A stretch of DNA of 16,721 nucleotides from assembly GCA_017992575.1 (NCBI GenBank), contig JAGOOJ010000014.1, forward strand, positions 1 to 16,721, written 5' to 3'. Origin of the DNA: Candidatus Moraniibacteriota bacterium. GTDB lineage: Bacteria; Patescibacteriota; Minisyncoccia; Moranbacterales; UBA1568. The notes below the pieces were generated by a model, which was not told where the DNA came from, ran no database searches, and saw only the letters and a program-made list of their open reading frames with translations. A program made the translations under genes and the position numbers. Numbering within the stretch: the first letter of the stretch is position 1; each line of letters begins with the position of its first letter. Positions 1 through 5,738 of this stretch are shown piece after piece.

Positions 1-528
1 AGTGGTAAATCAGAAGCTATCGAATACCTGATGGGAAAGTATCATTGGCCCAAGGTATATTTTGGCGACGTGACGTTTGATGAAATGAATCGCCGTGGAC
101 TGGAACGGAACCAAGCCAATGAGCGTTTAGTACGAGAAAATTTGCGAAATATTCACGGCGAAGATTATTATGCTCGTGAGGTTATCAAAAAGATAGAAGT
201 TTTGGGTGATGTACCGCAGGTACTCGTGGAGAGTTTTTATAGCGCTGCGGAATATCGTGTTTTTAAAGAACGGTTCGGAGAGGATTTTTTGGTGGTAGCT
301 ATTCATGCTCGTCCGAGTGTCCGTTACGCACGACTTATGGTGCGACCGAATCGTCCACTCACAACCAAAGAAGAATCTGAAGAGCGAGACTGGGCACAAC
401 TCACTCGTTTGACTCAGGGGACGCCTATTGCGTTGGCTGATTATATGATTATTAATGAAGGATCGAAAGAGGAGTTTACTCAGAAACTTGATACAGTTAT
501 AGAGGCTATAACGTCAGCACACAAGTAA
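1..528 (+). CDS. P-loop nucleotide kinase-like protein, UPF0200 / dephospho-CoA kinase-like (5' partial)
   Basis: The reading frame is open from base 1, so the N-terminus lies outside the window. The first visible residues, SGKSEAIEYL, are the end of a Walker A loop (GxxGSGKS). The second half reads VVAIHARPSVRYARL, then an ESEERD segment, then IALADYMIINEG. That order (Arg-containing LID-like segment, RD, then a conserved AD-hydrophobic-N motif) is what I know from the archaeal UPF0200 family, which resembles dephospho-CoA and adenylate kinases. A cytosolic small-molecule or nucleotide kinase role is likely, but the substrate cannot be read from sequence. The internal ATG at base 31 would remove the P-loop and is not the true start. 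It heads an apparent operon: the next gene, also a P-loop kinase-like protein, starts 24 bases downstream, followed by tmk and dut, which suggests nucleotide metabolism. There is no obvious ribosome binding site or promoter in view. Confidence 0.75.
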   Translation, partial: SGKSEAIEYLMGKYHWPKVYFGDVTFDEMNRRGLERNQANERLVRENLRNIHGEDYYAREVIKKIEVLGDVPQVLVESFYSAAEYRVFKERFGEDFLVVAIHARPSVRYARLMVRPNRPLTTKEESEERDWAQLTRLTQGTPIALADYMIINEGSKEEFTQKLDTVIEAITSAHK

Positions 529-552
529 GTGGAATATGTATAATAAAAAAAT

Positions 553-1107
553 ATGACCAAAGTCATGATTGGCGTGGCAGGGGAGGTAGCTTCAGGTAAG
601 GATACGGTAGGGAAATATATTGCGGAGAAATATCAGGCACAAGCACTGCGGTTTTCTCAGGTCTTGCGCGATATTCTCGATCGGATGAATCTGGACCAGA
701 GCCAGGAAAATATGGGGAAGCTTTCTATGCACTTACGCAAAGCCTTCGGTGAGGATATCCTCTCGAAGGGATTGGTACGGGAAGCGGAAAAAAGCCAGAA
801 TGAGTTGGTAGTGGTTGACGGCGTGCGTCGTTTTCCTGACATTATTCAGATGCAGGCAAATGAGCAGTTTTATTTTATTTATGTTGAAGCTTCGCCGGAG
901 AAGCGCTATGAGCGCTTGACACAGCGACATAATAATTCAGATGATGCCGGGAAAACGATGGTTCAGTTTGAAAAGGATGCTCTACAAGAATCCGAGTCAC
1001 AAATCCGAGATCTGAAAGAACATGCTGATTTTGTGATCAATAATGATGGGACGTTGGAGGAATTGCAACAGCAGATCGATGCTGTGATTGCCAAGATAAA
1101 GAAGTAA
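553..1107 (+). CDS. P-loop nucleotide kinase-like protein (dNMP kinase / dephospho-CoA kinase-like)
   Basis: A 184-residue protein with an intact Walker A loop at residues 10-18 (GEVASGKDT), preceded by a hydrophobic beta strand (VMIGV). A second strand, ELVVVDGVRR, resembles the substrate-binding strand and Arg pair of NMP kinases. YVEASPEKRYERL followed by a Q/R/H-rich stretch resembles the kinase LID region, and HADFVINNDG resembles the conserved D-hydrophobic-N segment of dephospho-CoA-kinase-like proteins. The GKDT loop recalls phage-type deoxynucleoside monophosphate kinases as well as UPF0200-like proteins. The upstream gene has a similar fold and order of motifs but low identity, so these may be diverged paralogues. 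The gene sits 10 bases before tmk in the same apparent operon, which points to nucleotide phosphorylation. The exact substrate is unknown. No Shine-Dalgarno sequence precedes the ATG. Confidence 0.75.
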   Translation: MTKVMIGVAGEVASGKDTVGKYIAEKYQAQALRFSQVLRDILDRMNLDQSQENMGKLSMHLRKAFGEDILSKGLVREAEKSQNELVVVDGVRRFPDIIQMQANEQFYFIYVEASPEKRYERLTQRHNNSDDAGKTMVQFEKDALQESESQIRDLKEHADFVINNDGTLEELQQQIDAVIAKIKK

Positions 1108-1117
1108 CTGTCGCTTT

Positions 1118-1717
1118 ATGAAAAAAGGAAAATTTATTGTATTTGAGGGTTTGGATGGTGCAGGACAGGGGACTCAGATTAAGCTTCTTGAACAGTATTT
1201 GCAATCGAAGAAGGAGAAAGTGTATGTTACTTCTGAGCCTACTCAGAATTTGATTGGCGGACTTATTCGCTCACTTCTTCGTAAACACTGGACGCTTGGT
1301 AATACGGGTATTCAGCTTCTCTATTCTGCGGATCGGGCACATCATCTTGAAGTTGAGGTTGAACCTATACGGGAAAAAGGGCATCATGTCATCTCTGGAC
1401 GATATTTTTTTTCAACGATTGCTTTCGGATCACTCAATAATGATGTGAAGTGGCTCAAGGCTATCAGTGAAAAGTTTCCGAATCCCGATGTGACGATTTT
1501 TCTCAATGTATCACCTAAGGAGTGTATCCGCCGGATCAATACGGGTCGCCCGCTCAAAGAATTTTTTGAAAAAGAGAAAATTTTACAAAAAGTATACAAA
1601 ACATATCTCGGTCTTGTGAAAGACAAGCAGTATAAGAATGTATATGTTGTGAATGGTGAGCAGTCTATGGAAAAGGTAGCACAAGATATTCAGAAGATTA
1701 TTGATAAACACGTTTGA
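1118..1717 (+). CDS. tmk: Thymidylate kinase (dTMP kinase), atypical active-site residues
   Basis: A 199-residue protein matching the dTMP kinase family in length and motif order: KFIVFEG strand, P-loop region, SEPTQ (residues 39-43; the SEPT/REPG dTMP-binding motif), SADRAHH (70-76), VISGRYFFST (91-100) and a LID with an Arg followed by RPLKEFFEKEK. The family phosphorylates dTMP to dTDP in the cytosol. Two hallmark residues differ. The P-loop reads EGLDGAGQGTQ, with Gln17 where the phosphate-binding Lys of EGxDGxGKTTQ is expected. The usual DRY motif is GRY, so the Asp is replaced by Gly94. The frame is intact, so these are substitutions, not decay visible as stops. It lies between a kinase-like gene and dut, a coherent setting for dTTP synthesis. 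Assignment to the family is firm; normal activity is not assured. Confidence 0.88.
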   Translation: MKKGKFIVFEGLDGAGQGTQIKLLEQYLQSKKEKVYVTSEPTQNLIGGLIRSLLRKHWTLGNTGIQLLYSADRAHHLEVEVEPIREKGHHVISGRYFFSTIAFGSLNNDVKWLKAISEKFPNPDVTIFLNVSPKECIRRINTGRPLKEFFEKEKILQKVYKTYLGLVKDKQYKNVYVVNGEQSMEKVAQDIQKIIDKHV

Positions 1718-1722
1718 AAAGT

Positions 1723-2148
1723 ATGAAATTAGAAGCGAAGAAACTACAACCGGATGCTCTTTTGCCAGCTCGGGCTCATGCTGATGATGCTGGTTTGGAT
1801 TTGTTTGCTAATGAGGCTTTGACCCTGGAACCTGGGATGAGACGGACAGTCAAAACAGGTATTGCGCTCGCTATACCGACGGGATACGTTGGACTTATCT
1901 GGGATAAATCGAGTATTCCGCATAAGTGGGGAGTCAAAACTATGGGTGGTGTCATTGATGCGTCGTATCGGGGAGAGGTTGGAGTGATAATGGTTAACCT
2001 TTCCGAGGAGCCGTATGTTATCGAAAAAGGGGCTAAAATAAGCCAATTATTGATTCAAAAAGTGGAGCTACCAGAAGTTTGCGAAGTGAGCGAATTAGAT
2101 GATACCATACGTGGTGCGGGTGGCTTTGGGAGCACCGGCACTCATTAG
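1723..2148 (+). CDS. dut: dUTP diphosphatase (dUTPase), trimeric type
   Basis: About 141 residues, the usual size of trimeric dUTPases, which hydrolyse dUTP to dUMP and pyrophosphate, keep uracil out of DNA and supply dUMP for dTMP synthesis. All five family motifs can be found: DAGLDLFA (motif 1), DKSSIPHKWGV (motif 2, in place of the common GRSG-type loop), GGVIDASYRGEVGV (motif 3, with the catalytic Asp and Tyr region), KGAKISQLLI (motif 4) and the C-terminal Gly-rich RGAGGFGSTG (motif 5), so the flexible arm that closes the active site is complete. The ATG at 1723 is preferred because it begins just before the conserved first strand. An in-frame TTG at 1714 overlaps the tmk stop and would add three residues. 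The gene is nearly fused to tmk and is followed 11 bases later by gatB. Confidence 0.92.
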   Translation: MKLEAKKLQPDALLPARAHADDAGLDLFANEALTLEPGMRRTVKTGIALAIPTGYVGLIWDKSSIPHKWGVKTMGGVIDASYRGEVGVIMVNLSEEPYVIEKGAKISQLLIQKVELPEVCEVSELDDTIRGAGGFGSTGTH

Positions 2149-2159
2149 AAGAAAATTGT

Positions 2160-3635
2160 ATGAAATACAACGTTACTATTGGCATGGAAGTGCACGCAGA
2201 GCTCAAGACGAGTTCCAAGATGTTTTGTGCGTGTAAAAATGGCCTCGGGATGGAAGCAGTGCCCAATGTGAATATCTGTCCGGTCTGTACGGCTCAGCCT
2301 GGGTCACTTCCGGTACCTAACGCTACGGCTATTGAAGCCGTTCAGCGTGTTGGACTGGCGCTCGGGTGTACGATTCGTCTGACGTCTAAATTTGATCGCA
2401 AAAACTATTTTTATCCTGACTTGCCAAAGGGGTATCAGATTTCCCAGTTTGATCAGCCGTTCTGTGAAGCAGGGACGATGGTGATAGGTGATAAGTCATT
2501 TCGGATTACTCGTATTCACCTTGAAGAAGATACAGGGAAGTCGATGCATCCGGCAGGGGCAGACTATACGCTGGTTGACTATAACCGCGCTGGTGTGCCA
2601 CTCATGGAGCTGGTGACTGAGGCTGACTTTACCAATAGTCGTGATGTTGGGATGTTCTGTCAGAAATTGCGCCAGATACTGCGTTACCTCGATGCTTCTA
2701 ATGCTGATATGGAAAAGGGTCAGATGCGTTGTGAGGTCAATATTTCATTGTATCCAGAGGGAGCCGATCGTTTATCTGGAACCAAGGTGGAAATCAAGAA
2801 CATCAACTCGTTTCGTTCAGTGGAACGATCAATTGAGTATGAAATAGAACGACAGACGGAAGTGTTGGAGCGGGGTGAAAAATTGGTACAGGAAACCCGG
2901 GGGTGGGACGAGAATAAAAACATCACCGTCTCACAGCGCAAGAAAGAGTCAGCTCATGATTATCGGTATTTCCCAGAGCCAGATATTCCACCGTTTGAAT
3001 TTACTTCGGAGTACGTAGAGAAACTGCGCCTGACATTACCAGAATTACCGGATGCCAAATTGAAGCGTTTCGTTCTAGAATATGGTTTGCCAGAAAAAGA
3101 CGCAGTGATTCTCGTTGAAGAACGGCGTTTTTCTGAATACTTTGAGGCAGTAGTTAGCGAGTTGACTGAGAAAGTGCAGGGGAAAGAAGTGTCAGCACCA
3201 CTGGAGCGGACGGTGAAGCTTGCCTGTAATTATCTCCTGACTGAGCTTCGGAAACATTTGGTAGAGAATAACCAGTCAATTGAAGCAGTGCCAATTACGG
3301 CTGAGAACTTTGCTGAATTTATCGGTATCGTGGCTGATGGCAAGATCAACTCGAGTGCTGCTCAGACAGTACTCGGGGAAATGTACCGTGGTAGTGATGG
3401 TGATACGGATCCATCGCACATTATCGATCGGCTCAATCTTGGTCAGGTCAATGATAGTGAAGCCCTAGAGAAAGCAGTGGACGCTGTACTCGAGCGTAAC
3501 GAACAATCAGTGGCTGATTTTAAGGCTGGCAAACAAAATGCTCTGCAATATCTGATGGGGCAAGTCATGAAAGAATCAAAAGGTAAGGCCAACCCTCAGA
3601 TGGTTATGGAGCTGTTGAGAAAAAAACTAGCCTAA
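2160..3635 (+). CDS. gatB: Asp-tRNA(Asn)/Glu-tRNA(Gln) amidotransferase subunit B
   Basis: A 491-residue GatB of normal length. GatB is the kinase and tRNA-binding subunit of the GatCAB complex, which converts mischarged Glu-tRNA(Gln) and/or Asp-tRNA(Asn) to the amide forms; organisms with it commonly lack GlnRS or AsnRS. Visible signatures: IGMEVHAEL near the N-terminus; a CxC...CxxC zinc knuckle (Cys23, 25, 40, 43); VDYNRAGVPLMELVT at 139-153, the family signature; and HDYRYFPEPDIPP around residue 264. The C-terminal part (from about residue 340) is the helical and YqeY-type tRNA-binding tail, ending with the K-rich VMELLRKKLA. It is the last gene of the apparent operon, with a strong intrinsic terminator about 75 bases downstream. 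gatA and gatC are not in the window. There is no clear Shine-Dalgarno sequence. Confidence 0.97.
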   Translation: MKYNVTIGMEVHAELKTSSKMFCACKNGLGMEAVPNVNICPVCTAQPGSLPVPNATAIEAVQRVGLALGCTIRLTSKFDRKNYFYPDLPKGYQISQFDQPFCEAGTMVIGDKSFRITRIHLEEDTGKSMHPAGADYTLVDYNRAGVPLMELVTEADFTNSRDVGMFCQKLRQILRYLDASNADMEKGQMRCEVNISLYPEGADRLSGTKVEIKNINSFRSVERSIEYEIERQTEVLERGEKLVQETRGWDENKNITVSQRKKESAHDYRYFPEPDIPPFEFTSEYVEKLRLTLPELPDAKLKRFVLEYGLPEKDAVILVEERRFSEYFEAVVSELTEKVQGKEVSAPLERTVKLACNYLLTELRKHLVENNQSIEAVPITAENFAEFIGIVADGKINSSAAQTVLGEMYRGSDGDTDPSHIIDRLNLGQVNDSEALEKAVDAVLERNEQSVADFKAGKQNALQYLMGQVMKESKGKANPQMVMELLRKKLA

Positions 3636-3711
3636 CAATTCCGAAGACGTATCGGGAAAGTCAGATTTTCTCAGGGTTTGTTGTGGCGTGAGAAACATTT
3701 CATATTTTATT

Positions 3712-3750
3712 CAGGGAATTTGCTTTTGAGCAAATTCCCTGTTATTTTTG
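3712..3750 (+). terminator. Intrinsic terminator after gatB
   Basis: A perfect 12-bp inverted repeat (3712-3723 with 3730-3741) encloses a 6-base loop and is followed at once by a T-rich tract (TTATTTTTGTTG). It is the strongest terminator-like hairpin in the window and separates the gatB operon from the two-gene unit at 3789. Confidence 0.88.
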
Positions 3751-3788
3751 TTGCAAGGGATTTCCCCCTCAACCAGGAGCGAACGACC

Positions 3789-4166
3789 ATGAAAGTGCTT
3801 ATGAGTGACGATGCGGTAGCGGCATTGCAGGCAAGTCGTGATGAACGCGAACTCACAGGAGATAGTTCGGTATTCGATGCTTGGCAAGCCAGCCAAGAAG
3901 CAGAGCGTTTGGCGGAACAACGCAGGACAGAGCGGGTAACGCTCGACGTCGAAATCCATACTGCCTGCGAAGGTCAGATCCAATACACCTCGTTTTTCCG
4001 CGACACGGCACCGCAGAGCCAGCTCATCGGCCAGCGCCATCGCCCGCATCTTGAAGAGTTCTTTCTCTGCGTCTGCAAGGGATGTGGGTCGGCGATTGTC
4101 GATCCAGAGCGACTGGCCCGGTATGCCGAGTTGATGACGGCCCATCGCAATCGGACCACTGACTGA
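3789..4166 (+). CDS. Hypothetical protein with CxCxxC cluster
   Basis: I do not recognise this 125-residue protein. The ATG at 3789 is chosen because AGGAG (3775-3779) lies 9 bases upstream, one of the few good Shine-Dalgarno sequences in the window; longer in-frame starts would run through the terminator hairpin at 3712-3741. Residues 1-50 are polar and probably helical (rich in Ala, Glu, Arg and Gln). The second half has Cys60 and a Cys94-x-Cys96-x-x-Cys99 cluster with His57, His84 and His87 nearby, which could bind zinc. No signal peptide or membrane segment is seen. Base use differs from its neighbours: 3961-4080 contains 71 G or C in 120 bases, against 26 in 60 at 3241-3300 in gatB. It is followed 10 bases later by another unknown gene, and the pair is bounded by terminators, which suggests an accessory or acquired unit. 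Confidence 0.7.
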   Translation: MKVLMSDDAVAALQASRDERELTGDSSVFDAWQASQEAERLAEQRRTERVTLDVEIHTACEGQIQYTSFFRDTAPQSQLIGQRHRPHLEEFFLCVCKGCGSAIVDPERLARYAELMTAHRNRTTD

Positions 4167-4176
4167 AGGGGGCATC

Positions 4177-4467
4177 ATGATTATTGAGAATGGTGACTGG
4201 GTTACCAGAGCGCTTGGCATCGTGCTGGGAGGCGATGCTTTGGCTGGTGGTACCGGCGTGCTAACGCCTGATGGCATTCGTGCCATCGAAGGTGCCTTGG
4301 CACGGGTCAAGACCGAGCCTGGCTATGCCGAGCGGAATCAAGCCTGGCTTGATGGCGTAGCCAAGCGTAACGAAGAACGCTGGCCGACAGAGCGCCAAGC
4401 AATGCTCGAAGCAGCTCAGCGCGCGGAAAGCATGCGCAATACGGTGATCAAGCGTCTCACCAAGTAG
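4177..4467 (+). CDS. Hypothetical protein, second gene of two-gene accessory unit
   Basis: A 96-residue protein that I do not recognise. AAGGGGG (4166-4172) sits 4 bases before the ATG and overlaps the end of the previous stop codon region, so the two genes are probably translated from one mRNA. The first third contains a Gly-rich hydrophobic stretch (ALGIVLGGDALAGGTGV) that is too short and too Gly-rich to be a confident membrane helix. The rest is strongly charged and likely helical (WLDGVAKRNEERWPTERQAMLEAAQRAE), ending in a basic tail. There are no cysteines. The same G+C-rich composition as the upstream gene suggests shared origin. A small two-gene toxin-antitoxin-like arrangement is conceivable from size and layout alone, but nothing in the sequence identifies a toxin or antitoxin family. 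Confidence 0.65.
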   Translation: MIIENGDWVTRALGIVLGGDALAGGTGVLTPDGIRAIEGALARVKTEPGYAERNQAWLDGVAKRNEERWPTERQAMLEAAQRAESMRNTVIKRLTK

Positions 4468-4498
4468 TCGGGTCAGGCTGAAGAGTGACATACCAAGT

Positions 4499-4534
4499 AG
4501 GTGTCGGCGAGAACAATCGCGACACCTTTTTTCT
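4499..4534 (+). terminator. Intrinsic terminator of the two-gene unit
   Basis: An 8-bp stem (4499-4506 with 4520-4527) extends inward by three more pairs (4508-4510 with 4517-4519) past a bulged G, and is followed by a run of T (4527-4532). It ends the plus-strand unit just before the convergent 3' end of miaA. Confidence 0.85.
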
Positions 4535-4540
4535 TTGTAA

Positions 4541-4564
4541 AATTACGTAATTTGTTACGTAATT
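4541..4564 (-). terminator. A+T-rich hairpin over the miaA stop codon, possible terminator
   Basis: A perfect 10-bp inverted repeat (4541-4550 with 4555-4564) with a 4-base loop. The minus-strand miaA stop codon lies inside the stem (4555-4557). Downstream on the minus strand the sequence is TTTTAC, a short U-rich tail. The stem is nearly all A+T, so it would be a weak intrinsic terminator. It faces the plus-strand terminator at 4499-4534, consistent with insulation of convergent genes. Confidence 0.45.
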
Positions 4565-5511
4565 ACTTTCTTGGCTTCCTCTGGTGTAGTGATCCAGTGG
4601 AGAGGGATAGTTTTTTCGAAACGGCGAAGCCAGGTGAGCTGGCGTTTGGCGTAGTGACGAATTTCAAATTCGAGGCGCTCTTTCATTGCTTCGAGAGTGA
4701 TTTTTTTCTGAAGGAAAAGAGCAATGTATTTATACTCGAGGCCAAAACTCTCGAGTCGTTTCCAACTGATACCCTCTGCTCGCAGTGTCTCAACTTCGGC
4801 TATCATGCCTTGTGCTATTCTTTTTTCCAGGCGTAGAGCGATGTTTTTGTGGAGGACTTCTTGTGATGGGCTGAGGACGATAATGAGAAAATCTTGATTC
4901 TTGATTCTTGATTCTTGATTCTTCGGAAGTGGAGGCACTGTTCCTAATGTTTCAATAATCTCAAGAGCTCTTATGAGGCGTATCTTGTTATGAGAATCAA
5001 TATTTTTAGCACGGACAGGATCTTGTTTTTCCAGTTCTGCAAAAAGGGATTCTACGGAAAGCTTACTGAGTTTTTGACGAAGGGCGGGATTAGGTTTGAC
5101 GGCCGGAAAGGGATTGTCTTCGATGAGCGCTTGGATCCAGAAACCGGTACCACCACAGATAATGGGAGTTTTACCACGCTTCTTGATATCGGCAATGGCG
5201 CGCTTGGCATCACGGACAAAGTGAGTGACGTTGTAATTTCTTTTTGGTGACGCCACATCAATGAGGTGATGTCTGATGCTCTCAGAAAAATAATAGTTTC
5301 GAAATTTGTCACTGGCCATTTGGATTTTGTCATTTCTGGTAAAGTCGCGTGCGACCTTACCAGTCCCTATATCCATTCCTCGGTAGACTTGGCGACTGTC
5401 GGCCGAGACGATTTCCCCATCGTATTTTTGAGCGAGAACAATAGCCAAATCCGACTTACCAGAGGCTGTCGGTCCCATGATGACGATGGTTTTGCTCAGG
5501 GTGTTTAACAT
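4555..5511 (-). CDS. miaA: tRNA dimethylallyltransferase (tRNA A37 isopentenyl transferase)
   Basis: A 318-residue protein of normal family length. MiaA transfers a dimethylallyl group to N6 of A37 in tRNAs that read codons starting with U. Motifs: P-loop GPTASGKSDLA (13-23) with its Asp, DSRQVYRGMDIGTGK (38-52), HHLIDVASPKRNYNV (81-95), the GGTGFWIQAL substrate-channel motif (120-129), KIRLIRALEI (176-185) and a C-terminal FEIRHYAKRQLTWLRR motif that contacts the tRNA anticodon loop. Residues 198-206 (NQESRIKNQ) are encoded by a perfect 7-bp tandem repeat and fall in the variable linker before the FLIIVLSP strand, so they probably do not affect catalysis. It is downstream of dnaE on the same strand, separated by a 227-base gap that holds a folded element. 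Confidence 0.96.
   Translation of the reverse strand: MLNTLSKTIVIMGPTASGKSDLAIVLAQKYDGEIVSADSRQVYRGMDIGTGKVARDFTRNDKIQMASDKFRNYYFSESIRHHLIDVASPKRNYNVTHFVRDAKRAIADIKKRGKTPIICGGTGFWIQALIEDNPFPAVKPNPALRQKLSKLSVESLFAELEKQDPVRAKNIDSHNKIRLIRALEIIETLGTVPPLPKNQESRIKNQDFLIIVLSPSQEVLHKNIALRLEKRIAQGMIAEVETLRAEGISWKRLESFGLEYKYIALFLQKKITLEAMKERLEFEIRHYAKRQLTWLRRFEKTIPLHWITTPEEAKKVIT
4893..4923 (-). repeat. Perfect 7-bp tandem repeat inside miaA
   Basis: Four exact copies of CTTGATT (4893-4920) plus a partial fifth; the coding strand reads GAATCAA repeated. It encodes NQESRIKNQ in the variable linker of MiaA. It belongs to the same GAATnnn heptamer family as the arrays at 9808-9842 and 10177-10211. Confidence 0.95.
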
Positions 5512-5553
5512 CGGACTAGTATGGCAAAGTTTTTTACTTTTGAATAGGGGGTG

Positions 5554-5716
5554 TTTCCTTCAAGCAAGCAATTTTCCAAAGTACCATATATTCGTCCCGG
5601 CGTGACGAATATATTACTTTGAAGTCCTCACTCTTTTTCTTCCACCAGCTGGCGGAAGAAAAAACCATGCCCCTTCAGACTTCAAGGTTGCTTTGGAAAA
5701 TTCTTGCTCGAGGAAA
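5554..5716 (-). ncRNA. Multibranched structured RNA-like element, copy A
   Basis: Read on the minus strand (the direction of dnaE and miaA) the element folds into a closed three-way junction. P1 is a 16-bp stem with one bulge (5710-5691 with 5581-5565), extended by a six-base TTTCCT/AGGAAA pairing. P2 is 10 bp including one G-U pair (5687-5678 with 5626-5617). P3 is 10 bp plus an inner palindrome (5663-5634). P4 is a perfect 11-bp stem (5614-5604 with 5596-5586) with a 7-base loop, ACGCCGG. A second copy with the same loop and conserved GGGCATGG segment but different stem sequences lies at 10217-10370. It contains no plausible ORF. It could be a cis-regulatory RNA of miaA, a processed small RNA, or a MITE/REP-like element; the sequence does not decide. 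Confidence 0.7.
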
Positions 5717-5738
5717 TACAATGTTCCAAACGTTCCTT

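Noticed and set aside
1715..1717. UGA read as glycine (as in Gracilibacteria or SR1).
   Set aside because: TGA ends tmk, rnhB and the 3789 gene exactly at the end of their conserved or expected sequence, and no conserved Gly is encoded by an internal TGA.
3678..3788. A longer N-terminus (37 more residues) for the gene at 3789.
   Set aside because: The extension would be encoded by the terminator stem and loop, and AGGAG is correctly spaced from the ATG at 3789.
3711..4310. A 199-codon open frame on the minus strand across the two-gene unit.
   Set aside because: It runs through a strong terminator hairpin, overlaps both plus-strand genes, has no ribosome binding site, and its composition looks like the antisense of G+C-rich coding sequence.
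4893..4923. CRISPR-like direct repeats.
   Set aside because: The units are 7 bases with no spacers and the array is part of miaA; no cas gene is present anywhere in the window.
5634..5663. Intrinsic terminator for dnaE at the T/A hairpin.
   Set aside because: Reading either strand the stem itself is T-run plus A-run with no T-run after the stem; it fits better as P3 of the larger folded element.
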